Below are positions 13,066-46,326 of a stretch of DNA of 64,000 nt, in pieces (within the stretch, counting starts at the first letter, position 1; every line of letters begins with the position of its first letter). This stretch comes from Pterobdella sp. o SKG-2022. Its lineage: Eukaryota; Annelida; Clitellata; Hirudinida; Piscicolidae. Location: assembly GCA_964035795.1 (NCBI GenBank), contig OZ038320.1, positions 24,864,118-24,928,117 of the forward strand, given 5' to 3'. A model generated the notes under the pieces. It did no database searches. It was not told the origin of the DNA and worked only from the letters and a program-made list of their open reading frames with translations. Both the position numbers and the translations under genes were made by a program.

Positions 13066-13784
13066 AACTACTACTACTACTACTTCTACTACTATTACTA
13101 CTACTGCTGCTTCTACTACTACTAATAATAAAAAATAATAACAATAATAATGAAAAAATTAATAATAAAATAAACTGGATTAATTTCAATAATCAAAATA
13201 ACAATAAAAAAATTATTGCAATAATTTTATATACTCCTAAGATATTTTAAGAACATAAGCAACCTTTCATGAAAAACAACCCATAAATAACTGAAATTAA
13301 TTTTGGAAATAACGAAGCATAGAAACGCGATTCAAACCCACTTCAAATATAATTTTAGATGCTATATGCAAATGATGTACCAAACCTAATAATAAAGACA
13401 TAAAAAACTCAACGCCTATGAAATGGAAAAATCAACGGATATGGAAATACTCGTGACAACGACAGAAAGACATAATAATAACTATTCAAACATGAATATA
13501 TTAACATACGCCAGCCTGCATTGAATGATAATCCACATGTGAGGAAAATATACATCAACATATATTTAATAATATTTAAAGAATATTCTACACCAGAATG
13601 TTTTTTTGTAATATACCACATGATGGTCAAATAATAACCACATAAATCAACACTATAAACAACAAATAAACCATTTCAGATGTATTATTGCAATCCAGCC
13701 TCACCCTGCAAATACATTCTCATTGAAAAACCTATAGCTTCTAAAGCCATCTTCAGGCATCTAGAATGAGGCGTGACTGCACAC
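9937..13784. other. Intergenic region between convergent MCU and SLC25A10 3' ends
   Basis: Mostly A/T-rich with ATA and AAT repeats, plus the (ACT)n array near 13000. A short stretch near 13360 reads MLYANDVPNLI, which may be the remnant of an RT YADD box. An open frame at 11544-11828 (94 codons) matches nothing I recognise. No gene is supported. Confidence 0.5.
12963..13133. repeat. (ACT)n trinucleotide microsatellite
   Basis: About 170 bp of ACT repeats with a few substitutions. It generates spurious poly-Leu and poly-Ser reading frames on the two strands. Confidence 0.95.
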
Positions 13785-16700
13785 TTAAGCAGGCACCGAG
13801 TATCCAAACCTAAGCCTCAACTGCTCAAAGATAAGGAATGTCAAAATGGTGTGGGGACCCAGTCGAACAAATGCTGGCACAAAACCCTGCCGTTGGTGGT
13901 ATTAACTTATTCAATAGGGTTCATTTATAAAAGTTTATTATACCCTCAGCTTTATTAACACCACCGCCACCAGCGCCATCATCATCCTCCTCATCTTATA
14001 ACGCGTTTTCTTTTACCAAGAAAGAAACTTAACAAATAAAAAAATTTTTTTACAACTAAGTTTTTCCAAACTTTTATTCATATAAGAAACACCTATAAAA
14101 AATTTTCAGCTTGAAAATAAATACACACACATACATCTAATACAACAAACCATACAAAACATAAAAATACAAAAGGCTAACCTTAAAAAAGCCCAAAGGT
14201 CCGTTCCTACCGATGTCCTTTGCACAATCTAACAAACCCTGTCAATATTCATGGTAACCATCATCAATGCCATCATAACCATCCCTATCGTAACAACAAC
14301 ATTAAAACACTTTTTAATGAAAAACACGCATTTTCTATTAAAATTTAAACATAAACTGAAAGCAATCAAACAGCCTGTAATCTTATAACATATGAAAGCT
14401 TAAAAACAAATATAAACGGAAAATAATACAATAATAACACTAGTAATAGTACCGAGTATGTGCCGTGGGGGGCGTTCATCATGCGGGTCTTCATCACGTC
14501 CAGAGGCATCGTCAAAAGGGTTGCTGTACCTCCCTGTGATCATGAAAATAATAGAAATTATAATACTTATAATAATGATGATAACAATAATGAAAAATGA
14601 TGATGGAAATAACAATAACAATATAAAACGATAATAATAATCAAAAGTCCATAAGTTTCCTCACTACACGAGTAAATGCTGAGCTTCCGAATTAGCGAAC
14701 CATGCTATGACAGTTTATAAAAACAATGAGAGAATGTGGCCACCGTAGTATGCAGATTTTTAACAATCACCTCAATCTTGCATCTGCAGAGAATTCACTT
14801 ATTGCATGAAAAACTAATATTCAAATTAGCTTTGGAGGGATTTTTTGAAATGGTTCTCAATAGAAGGATCATACAATCATTTTCATCAAACAGTCGCTTT
14901 TAAACCATTATTGCTTGTATAGCTCAGCTGGTAGAGCATTAGACTAGTTATGTAAATACGGGGTTCGATCTCATGTGGGCCGACAATTATCACCTGATTT
15001 ACAGTGTGTTTTCACGTCTAATGTCTTAAAAAAAGATTTTGAAGACGATAAAAGTTTAAAAAACAACTGAAACTTGATTCTGAATCTAGACGTTTGAAGT
15101 AGCAAAAGCCTAAGTTGTTCTAAGATAGAATGAAACAAAACAGACTCAATAAAAGAATATATTGAGAAAAAATAATCAACTAAATGCAAAGATTTATTAA
15201 CAAATTGTAATAAAAAAGGAAAGCAAAAGATAAATTTATGGTTGTGATTAAAAACAATTAGCTATCAGTAAAGATAAGTATCAGTATCATTTTGTTATAG
15301 TCAGCATCTTTCCCTTTTCCAAGGGGTCCCTGACTTCTTTCCATGACCTAACCCTCTCCCTCTATTTCCCCTTGTCGTAGGCATCTTCAAGACCTAATAT
15401 AAACCCACGACAAAGGTTTTCCATCATACTTTTTCAAGCTAGCTTTGGCCTTCCCCTTCCTTTACTGCTTTCAACCTCAAACCTCCAATCCTGATTAACA
15501 CAATCATCATTTTCTTTCCTTACCATCTCAAACTTCCTTGTTTCACCACTTCAATAATATTATTATCCAACTCTAATCTAACCATCAACTCCTTTGTACT
15601 CACACCATCAGCTAACTGCACACCACACATCATTCGAAGCATCCATTTTTCTGCTCTTCAGTAAAGATAACAAGTTAAATAACAATTAGACCAGAAAAAA
15701 CTAAAAAATCAACAGTTATATAGAAATAATGTCGTCAAAAAAACAACAGCACTGAGAAGAAACAAGGCACATAGAATAATACAATTAAGAATGTGCCATG
15801 TTACGTCACTTAACCTACCAAGCTCAAGCCAGCTGATGAAATGTTCAGTTTGCAACAGTTTTATACTCAACATTGAAAAATGACAATGAAAACAATGACC
15901 AAAAAATGAGTACAACAATAAGCCAAATAATTAAAAAAACCATGACAAAAAAATTTTGAATAATGATCACATTAAAGAAAAAATAAAAAATAATGATAAA
16001 AATAGTAAGAATAAATAATAAGAATAATAAGATGCATGGCAAACGAACAGCAAGGAAGCTAGCAGTGAAGTAGGTGTAGATGTCATCTTTGAAGTATGGA
16101 GTGCTCAGCAACATCACCTTGTACTGGTCGTAGAAGGAAATCTGTCGAAGGTGTTGTGTGATGGGGATTCACTACATATTGATATTATATAGTGGTGGTT
16201 GATTTAATGTAGTGGTCTTGATGGTGATAGTAGTGCTGATATAGGTTTCAGTATATTGGTAATCGATTTAGTATTATAGTAATAATGAATTACGTTATGG
16301 TGGTAAGGTATGAAATATTATGGGCCTTTTCATTTAGGTATAAGATGTATTGCATTAGAGTGATCGTATGACTTAATGATGTTATAAGCTCGAAAATTTT
16401 GGTTTTAATTAAAGACTTTATAAACCATAGTGTAGTTAAATTCACCTTTGTATTTAATAGAATGTCTTCTTGACTATAGTTTTCTCAATAAAACACACCG
16501 ACTCATTCTAATAACAAACACTATTTGAAAAACGCCAAAAAATCTTGACATATAATTAACATAAAACCTAGATGTGCTTGAAAATGTGAAGTAGTCCCAC
16601 GATAAGCTTCAAAAACATTTATCAATAAGCCTTTGAATCGTTGAAAAAAGCAAGGCGTTAAAGATATATTAGGCCGTTAAATAAGCGATAAGGGTAGGAA

Positions 16701-19700
16701 GGTACGTATCAGCATAGGTATGTAAAGAAGATAATACCATCAATTACTACAGATAAAAGTAATAAGCCACTTATAGAGCGTCTTATCCGTGGCGTTCAAA
16801 AGCGCTTTGCTACAAACTAAGTAAAAAGAAAAGTATTAAGGGATTTGCGACATTAGTAATGGTACCCATTGTTGAGTTTATTTTCGGGTTTTTTTTATTA
16901 TCGAAAATTATATTTGGGTGAAACTTAGATTATTTTATGATACACCTAGCCTTACTAATTCCGGTAAATAGAAACTTCTGATTAAAAATTGGATTTGAAT
17001 TTATTTTTATTAATACAGAACAAGAAAAATAATATACTATAATGACAAGAAAGCAAAACAAAGTCTTAGTGTTTAACAAAAAAGTGTAACAACAAATAAA
17101 ATTGTGATCCTCTCATCTCCTTTACTCATGAGCCTTTCAGAAGTCCCTTGATTTAAGATTTAAGCTCAATTTTGAAAAATCGTAAGTAAATAATATAACA
17201 ATAATATGATGATAAAAATAAAATGAGAGCAATATAATAATAACAATGAAAAAAATTAAAAAGGGATATAAACCATGCAAAAATAATAAAATAATGCCAT
17301 ATAAAAAAATAAAATATAATAAAATAAAAATAATAAAGTATAATAATTAAAAAGAAAGACTATTACAACAACAATACTATCGGCAGCAAAACACAACCTG
17401 CCCAATGGTGACAAATGTGGCCCTGGTAGCAGCCATTGTGGCTCCATTCATCAGCCTCACAGGCCCCTCTTCTCTTATCACTCTGTACAACCCGTCTATG
17501 GCATGCTTGTAACTGTGGGTAGTGGAAGGTGTATAACGGGGTTTAAAAAAGTCCACCCTCAAAATGGGGTCATTTTACGTTTATAGATTTCACAAAACGC
17601 GACTTGGTGTGAAGACTGAGGATTAAGCTATGTTTAATTATCGTTTAAGTGCTGATGTATGTAAGACCATAAGGTCGCTACAATAGAGGGTTTATGCAAT
17701 GCTACGAACAGGTGCCATTACGCCAGACAAAAATAATAACTTTTAAATAATAATAATAATAAAATTTTTTAATAAATACAGGTTTTTAAGCGATAAAAGC
17801 ACTAATTTTTTTTAAATCTAGCCTTATAATATAACGTTATAAACATTTATACATATGAAATACCAGTTTGATAAAGGATTTCATTTAACCAATAATTTTA
17901 TACAAGCAATACAATGGTTTATTAATCAATGAAGAATTTCGTAAGTACAATTTACCTCCAGTAACTTAATAATGTATGTTACTTTAACGAAAAGCTTCAC
18001 CGATTAAAATTAAAGCATCTGTTGTTCTTAGTAGTATATAGTTTTATTAGGTGCATGTTAACACATACTTCCTCCTCTCAGCTGGTGGCAATTTCACATC
18101 GTTTTGCATCCTGCAAATAAAATCATTCAACGAATGATAAATAACAGACAAGTTATTAGTCGTCTTGAAATAACTGGCGAATTTTTAATTAAGATACAAA
18201 ATAATAGAAGCTCAACTCTTATTTTTTTAAAAAGCCTCTGTATTTTCATTTCTATTAACTTCAAGCAGCATTTACTGAAAAATAAATTTAATACAATTTG
18301 GGAGCTTAGCTGCGTCGAATATATGAATTACTAAAAAACAAAATGATACTAGATAGAATTTTATACAATACAAAACAATGGGTAAAATTGGTTAATTTGA
18401 GCATGCTTCACAAGTACAAAGATGAATCATTCTATGACGTTTAACGTAGTATCTTCATCATGGCCTACAAAGGTTATTGCTCATTCGATCAATAGCGTTA
18501 TATAAAGTTATTCATACACAAATCTTTGCTTTTCTCACTTTTATGATTTATTGATGAACACATTTTTTATGTGTCTACATATATATTGGTATAACCATTT
18601 AATTAAAGAAAAGAAATTATTACTATTTAACTAACAAAAATATATTTCTATTTAAACAATAAAAATATTAATTTTTAAAAAATATTTATCAAAAAAAAAA
18701 TTATTTTTTGAGTGATTATTTTTAAAATCTATTATATGAAAAAAAATTATTTTTTAAATCACCCTCACTCACTGGGTTAAAGTCTTATGACAAAGTTGAA
18801 CAAATATATCATGTGCTTTTGAAAACGAATTATTTTCATCTCTTATCGTCTTTAAAGTCCCGTTTTATGAAATTAGATGACAAAACATATTGTGGAACAC
18901 GTGCTAATTATTGGCCCAACAAGAAATCAAACCCTGTAACTTCAAACAACTAATCTAATGCTTTAACAAATGAGCTATACAGGTTAAAAAATAGGATACA
19001 TGTCTTAAAACTTCACCCTAATTTCATAATCTTGCCATAAGTCGCTTTCACGGTATTTAAAAATATTCAATAATCATTTTATAGTATCTGCAACTTTGAC
19101 GTTATCCAGTTATAAGTAAAATTCAATACATTGAAGTTTACTCAATGAAGTTTTTGTAAGCATAGCCTTATGAAAAAATAATTATAAAATCCAGTAATCT
19201 TCTATTAAAATTCCAACACGTACCCTACGTGGTTTTGCTATAACAAAATTTCAAAAATTTTATCAATAATAAATTTATTAAACAACTTAGTAATATAACA
19301 CTCTATGGCTTGCAAAAGCATTCGAACCCCATAGTAGTCTATCAACTCTAGAAGTGAATGCTACTGAAATCATAATCATGGATGCATAAAAATGATACCT
19401 CACCTGACGTTGATGAGATCGGCAGGTGTGCCCACAAAACCTCCCAAGCATCCTGACACCCCTCCCAGTAGCACCTTGAAGGGTGGCCATGTGGTTATGT
19501 GCGGTGGTACTTATGCTGTTATTATTAGTACTATTATTGTTAGTATTAGTACTATTATTCTTTTAATGTTTATGCCTCATTTACATTATAATGCAGTTGT
19601 TTTGAACATGTGTTGAAGTTTATTTTTAAATAGATATATTTGAACACAATTTGAGATGAGTGTAATTAATTCATTTCGTATAGTGTTATCTCATTTTTTT

Positions 19701-22700
19701 ATTCGATGTTTTATAACTGTGCAATATAAAATATTTGAAATAATAAAAACTATCCTTATAAAAATTTTAAATGATTATAGTCAGCATCTTTCCCTTTTCC
19801 AAGGAATCACTAGCACCAGTGACCTTTTAATAAAGGGAAAGATTCCGACTACAATAAATGATGATGCAATAATAAAAAACCAATAATTGAAGCCCAATAC
19901 TGGCCCACCTTCTCATAGAAAGGCATGGCTCTGCCAGGCACATCAAGCCTCTTCTTGACAGTCTCATATATGGCGAAGCGGGTGAGTGAGTATGTTAACT
20001 GTATATAATGACATGTATGTATGTTCTCAAGCTTGCATTTGCTTAAGATATTCTCAGTCTGTACATTTTTATATTGGTTGTGATAGAAGATATATTAGGT
20101 AATAGATGTGAGATTATGAAAAAGGTGTTTCAACTAGATAAGATAGGTCAATGATCCCTTAAAGGTATATAGATATGAAAGATATAACTGAGTTCAGCTT
20201 CCAGTAATTATAAGCCAAAACTCTCACAACTAAACTCCCCTTACCACTTTTTAAAAACAAACCCACCTGTCTGAGAAGTGAAGCAGTGAGGCCATTATAA
20301 AGACCAAAGAATCCATCCATCTTGACCACCTTCACCCCCATCTGCAAAATGGTCATTTTGCCTGACGTCTGTGTTTGCAAGTGCACCTGGTTGGTTGGTA
20401 TCGATTTATGTACTACACTTGTAATCAAAGAAAATCAAGTGAATAGATGGTAAATGGTCAAAGAAGTATAAATAGAAATAAAAATTATATAGATATAGAA
20501 ACAGAAAAATAAAAAACAGATAAAAAAGATAGGACATGACGTTGAAAGGCACCAACTCAGCGCCTTAGGTTTCAGGTCTGCTACCCTGCCAGGGTACAAA
20601 TCCGAACACCACTCGTTTTTCTTCCAGTAATCTTTTGAAATCACTTATTAGCTTCTCAAAATAATTATGTTTAAGAAAACCTCACACAGGCTGTTTCATC
20701 ACTTTACCCTCATTAGACTAGGTTCTTAAAAAAGTTTTTCATTCGTAAAAAAAAAGCCGTTTAGAACCAATACATAACAACCTGATGATGAAGTCAGATA
20801 ATGTCTCTTACCTACACGAAAAATCAAGAAAGTATAAAAGGTAAATATAGATGCGAAATGGATAAATAAATATATAGGCAGTGATATGAGTAGAAGTTAG
20901 TGGCTTGATAAATTAACGGTGTTTGAAAAAAAGTTTAAACAAACCAATATGCGAAATATTATTTTTATTAAATCTAAACCATTGACATAAATCTACTTGT
21001 GCCGTTTTTCATAGAAACATTTCAATAAATTGTTAAACTATTTGAATGTTAGAGGTATTACATTCAAGATTTAAATGCGGCAGACAGTTTAATTTTTTTA
21101 GCCATAATGGGGCATGAATGTCATTATAAATGAATGCGGGACATTTTGAAATAATGGTTATGTAAGATAATTTGTGCTGGTATTTCAAGACTGAATTTCC
21201 TTTATGTAAAAGGTAAATTTTATTTGCCTAATTATGTAATGAATACCAAAAGCTCACTATTTAAATAAAGATATATCAAAAATAGATTGTTTTCCTAATT
21301 CATAAACTCAAAGCTTATGATTGAGCAATTGTAAAGGCTATAAAGAGAAAAAAATGTGAAGCTACCATTGTACTATATCAAAAATAAGTTTCAACCCATG
21401 ATATTTGACTTTTGCAGTCATGTGACTCATGAAAAATGAGAATATAATCTTTTATTGAAATCAAATAAAATTAAAGTTTAATGAAGACTAATTAGAGATA
21501 AAATTGATGAAGCTATTACTCTGAAGTCTGAGTATGAATTTAATGACAAAACTTTCAAAAATAAATTATGGGAAAAAATGCAGAAAGATTTATTCAAACA
21601 TGGAGCTATTCAGCATTCATTCAACTTCAAGATTGATCCATAAACTTTACATGCTTTGGTTGCTTGTCTCAGGCATGTATATCAATGAGAACTATTAAAA
21701 ATACTAAAAAACAACTCAGATTTTGTCAAATGTAGTTGATATATATAAATAATTAAGACATATTAGAACATTTGATAAGGTTTTTCATAATGATTTTATA
21801 GTCATAATCTAGGTGAAACAAATATAAGAATGCAGTGGTGGCAGTGTTGTTATTGTAATTTTTAAAACTGATCTATGTAGTGTGTGTGGTAATTGGACTA
21901 GAGAAAAGTGTGAAGTGTTAGACTTAAGAAGTGGGTTTATGCTGTATTACTGGGGTTAAGAGTGTTTTTTGCATGATGAATGGCAATTTTGAATGTGGGG
22001 TTTGTATGAATGGTGCAAGAGGAAAATTTAATCCAATAGTTGTTTGAGTGTGTTAAATAAATTCTGTTACCAAGACACAAACTTGAAATGTGGTAAAAGG
22101 CACACATAGAATGCCAAAAAACAAATTTATGAAAACTTTGTGAAGCCTGTTATGACATATGACTTGAAAACATGGGTGGTAAGATCCATTGAAAAAAAGA
22201 GCACAAGTTTGGAATAATGTTCAGCTGGCTGATGATGTAGACAAAGCAGTTGATGGGTAAATTAGATTTGAGTGATACAATTTTTTAAATTTCAAGGCAA
22301 GTTTGAGGCAATTGAACCACATGTAAAATAGAGGATGATGGTTTTGTAAACTTTTGAAACTAATGATAGTGAAAAAAGGGAAAAGCCAAGGTTAGCCTAG
22401 AAAAGCATAATGTAAAACCTTTATCATAAGCTTGGACTAGTGTTTGAAAAGGCTTAAAAAAAGGTTGAAGTGGTAATAGAGGGTGGGAAATTGGAAAAAA
22501 GCCACTGAAAAGAATAAGTTGCTGATTAAAGCAAAAAAAAATTACAAAATGAAAAAATCCTTTTTGATGCTTATTGTAATATTTATGAATCATCACTATT
22601 AAGAGAATTAAAAAATAATAAAACTGGAAAGATATCAATAATTGAACCAAAATTAATATTTTTCTAAGAATGTCCAGTGAATAAACAAACATTATATTTT

Positions 22701-23105
22701 TGGTCTAAATAAATATAATTATATATATCATATTTTCATAAGCATCTTGAAAACTATTTTTCCAATTCATTCCATTAAACTGTTAGAATTTTGAATTTCA
22801 ATTAGCAAAATTAATTTCACCAGAAACAACACAATGGTTTGTTAATTGATAAACTAGTGTTCAGACTACAACAAAATTTTGATAATTCAAAATTTGTTTA
22901 ACTCAATTAATTTTTGATAAAAGTATTTAAATATCCATTCATTTACAATTTTAATGATCAAAAAATAACCATAAAACACATTATTGATGTAAATTACCTT
23001 GAGAAGATCAAGAGGGTGGGTGACAAATACAGCCCCTGCACTCGCAAAACCTCCGAAATACCACCTTCCAACCATTTTCGTCTTTATTTTTTCGACGTCA
23101 GACAT
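13785..23105 (-). CDS. SLC25A10: Mitochondrial dicarboxylate carrier (SLC25A10-like), 9 exons, complete
   Basis: Inner-membrane antiporter family that exchanges malate/succinate for phosphate or sulphur oxyanions. Exons in order of transcription: 22998-23105, 20267-20386, 19909-19998, 19404-19474, 17398-17557, 16049-16141, 14453-14533, 14182-14238, 13785-13886. The sum is 882 nt (293 aa plus stop) and all phases agree. Three tandem carrier repeats are visible, each with its signature: THPLDLLKVHLQTQ, GTPADLINVR and MPLDVMKTRMMN. Subfamily-specific blocks are LTYSLTRFAIYETVKKRL, HAIDGLYRVIREEGP and GFVPAFVRLGPHTILTF. Length is close to the human protein (287 aa). The only unusual point is the sequence after the second signature, VDFFKPRYTPSTTH in place of the usual R-M-Q start. 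Its ATG lies 322 bp from the divergent membrane-protein gene. Introns carry SINE, LINE and R2 insertions. Confidence 0.95.
14917..15030 (+). repeat. tRNA-derived SINE copy
   Basis: A tRNA-like head with A box (TAGCTCAGCTGGTAGAGCA) and B box (GGTTCGATCTC). It matches the heads at 48708, 24690 (-) and 18990 (-), including the shared GTGGGCCGACAATT extension. The acceptor stem does not close, so it is not a functional tRNA. It lies in SLC25A10 intron 6. Confidence 0.65.
15293..15665 (-). mobile_element. 3' end of the APE-RT LINE family, truncated
   Basis: On the minus strand it matches the 3' part of the LINE at 32080-34985 (shared text such as GAGTTGATGGTTAGATT). It runs on beyond that copy's end to a terminal GGAAAGATGCTGACTATA. 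A 5'-truncated copy in SLC25A10 intron 6. Confidence 0.75.
18900..18992 (-). repeat. Diverged tRNA-derived SINE head
   Basis: On the minus strand, a degraded A box (TATAGCTCATTTGTTAAAGC) and a recognisable B-box region give the same arrangement as the other three heads, including GCATTAGATTA. It lies in SLC25A10 intron 4. Confidence 0.5.
19777..19807 (-). repeat. 31-bp remnant of the APE-RT LINE 3' terminus
   Basis: TATAGTCAGCATCTTTCCCT and the following bases are identical to the outer end of the fragment at 15293. It lies in SLC25A10 intron 3. A very short 5'-truncated insertion is the simplest explanation. Confidence 0.5.
20527..20840 (+). repeat. R2 SINE-like element, older copy
   Basis: Collinear with the insertion at 35611-35940. 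Shared blocks include CATGACGTT(G/A)AAAGGCACC, the CAGGCTGTTTCATC region and CCTGATGATGAAG. It is more diverged and has no clear target duplication. It lies in SLC25A10 intron 1. Confidence 0.65.
21840..22520 (+). mobile_element. Decayed 3' part of the APE-RT LINE
   Basis: Matches the LINE at 34300-34985 block by block, for example ATGAATGGCAATTTTGAATG and the following GTTTGTATGAATGGTGCAAG. There are many indels and no open frame. It lies in SLC25A10 intron 1. Confidence 0.7.
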
Positions 23106-23427
23106 TTTTAGTATGATTAAATAATAATATCAATAATTTGACTTTCAAACACTTAATATAATTGTGGAAAAAAACGAGTGTCAAGCAATGTACTTCAACC
23201 TTTATCAAAATCTTAGGTCAATTTAAATGCAAACTTACATTTAAAAACCATTTTTATAAATAAAAATTGTCATTTTTATTTAATGAAAAATGTTTTTTTA
23301 AATTTCAATGAATTATTTATTTATGAAAAAACGTATTTTTTTATTTTTCACATTTCCATCATCGATTAAACTCAGGTAGACTATTGCTTGATTGCTGTTG
23401 AAGTGAAACTAAAATTTATATAGTAGA
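23106..23427. promoter_or_regulatory. Divergent intergenic region shared by SLC25A10 and a membrane-protein gene
   Basis: Only 322 bp separate the two start codons, which face away from each other, so both promoters must lie here or overlap. The sequence is A/T-rich. I see no unambiguous TATA box or CpG-rich block. Confidence 0.55.
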
Positions 23428-29308
<5,881 letters not shown>

Positions 29309-31136
29309 TGGCTGTTTTTTTGTAACTCGTGTTTTTCACCATTATGTAAATTTTTAATTGTTTTGAAATATCTTTTGCATATCGTAAACTTTAAAAAGAT
29401 ATTTAATGCCTTTTTTCGTTAGGCTGACTAAAATTTAAAACAAACCTTAGGAATGTTTTGTCTGACACTTAGTCATTGTCTGAGCTGAATATTTTAGGTA
29501 CACCATGACAACTTTTCTATAATACTTCAACCATTCCAGCTTTGTTTCATTGTTTCCGTTGCGATATTTATAAATATCAGTATGAGTTGTTTTACCATTA
29601 TTGTAATGAATTGCTTTTTAATGAATCGTCAAAAACTGAAATTTCTAAGACTCAATAAAATTTTTAAACTCTTTCAATTAATGATGTGTTGAGTTTTTTC
29701 GCCTTTCTGCGTAAGATAGCAACTTTGCTTATTGTCGTAAACTCGGGTTATTATTTAAAGATTCCTCTGAATGGGTAAAGAGAAGAGAGAAGGTAAAACC
29801 ATGGAGAAAAACCAGTGACTTTTTGGGAAATAGAAAAATTCTGACTGAATTAAGATTATATAAATTCTATGGTCTTTAACACTTTCACCATCACGAATAT
29901 TTTATCCGAACTCCTTACAATCCAGGCCGCTTTAAACACCATACAACATTGTGCCTACGAGTCACCATGTTTTCATCGTTCTAATGGGAAAGGCGGTAGT
30001 GGCGTTTCTTTGATTTCCTCCAACTGCATTGAACTGACATTTTTTAAATCTAAAACACACTTCTTTTAAAGCGCTAACTGCTCAAGTCTCTTTTGCGCAA
30101 ATACGGTTTGGTGCAGCATATTAATTTACCAACTCAAGGCTTCGGCAATACTTTTCACCTTGTTATTTCATCAAGTTCTCTTGCTCAGTTCTTGTAAAAA
30201 AAGATCAAGAAAATTATTTTTAAGTTAATATTACTTTTATGGTAGTTCATTATTTGGCATTAATTAAACGTCAGATATTCAAAAGTTGAAAACGTTTCCT
30301 ATGTAAAAGCTTATATTTATAACTCCACTTGATAATGTTTATTTTACGATAAGTTGATTGTATGAAAAGCTTTGTGGAATAAACTCTGGAGGGTTAACAT
30401 GGAGTGGTATGCTTCTGAGAACTATATTGTTTGAATAGGTGGAGAAGTCCCGGGGAAAGAGCGGAGTACAAGGATAAATAGTTTTAAATATTTTATTCGC
30501 AAAATTTTTATAATTTATTTACAATCTTGTAAAAATTTATTTAATTTAATAAATTAAAACCCAAATCTACGTTTTGTTATCAAACTTGACAATTATAAAA
30601 TATATATAAAAATTGAAATTTATTTTTATAGAGACATCGTATGTTCTTTTGTAAACTTGCATTTCGTACAGTAAAAATTTCAGGTTATAAGAATATTAAA
30701 AAAACATTTAGAGAAAATTTCATTAAGGTTAAATTTTTAAGTAAAACCTTGTCATAATTTTAATGAATACGTGTTCTTTTAATATCCTCATAATCTGAAG
30801 TTTTGACTCACAAAAAATTGAAATAACATGATAACTTTAAAAAACTGATAAAAAAACCAAAATTTTGAAAAATTCCTTATATATAAATCAAATAAGTTTT
30901 AAAATAAAAATAAAACCAGATCTCACATTGAATACCAAAATCCATATTATTTCCCTCCAACACACCCTATATAAAGATAAAAATAAACGCAAACAAAATT
31001 TATTTTACCGATAAATTTTTTTGTAAGTAGAACATATATTATCAAGCACTTGATATAATGAAGTTTTGTTGATTAATAAACAAATGCGTTATTCATAATA
31101 CATTGAATATTGGCTGAAATGCAGTGAAAGTCAACA
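29309..31136. other. Intergenic region between convergent genes
   Basis: Lies between the stop of the + strand membrane-protein gene and the stop of XPG. It holds a polyadenylation signal (AATAAA near 29654) and a half foldback near 30340-30395 (AAAAGCTTTGTGGAATAAAC). No further gene is supported. Confidence 0.5.

Positions 31137-46326
<15,190 letters not shown>

Noticed and set aside
12863..13250. Poly-Ser and poly-Leu reading frames
   Set aside because: Produced by the (ACT)n microsatellite.
13330..13460. MLYANDVPNLI as a reverse transcriptase gene
   Set aside because: At most a single degraded RT motif with stops on both sides. Too weak to call.
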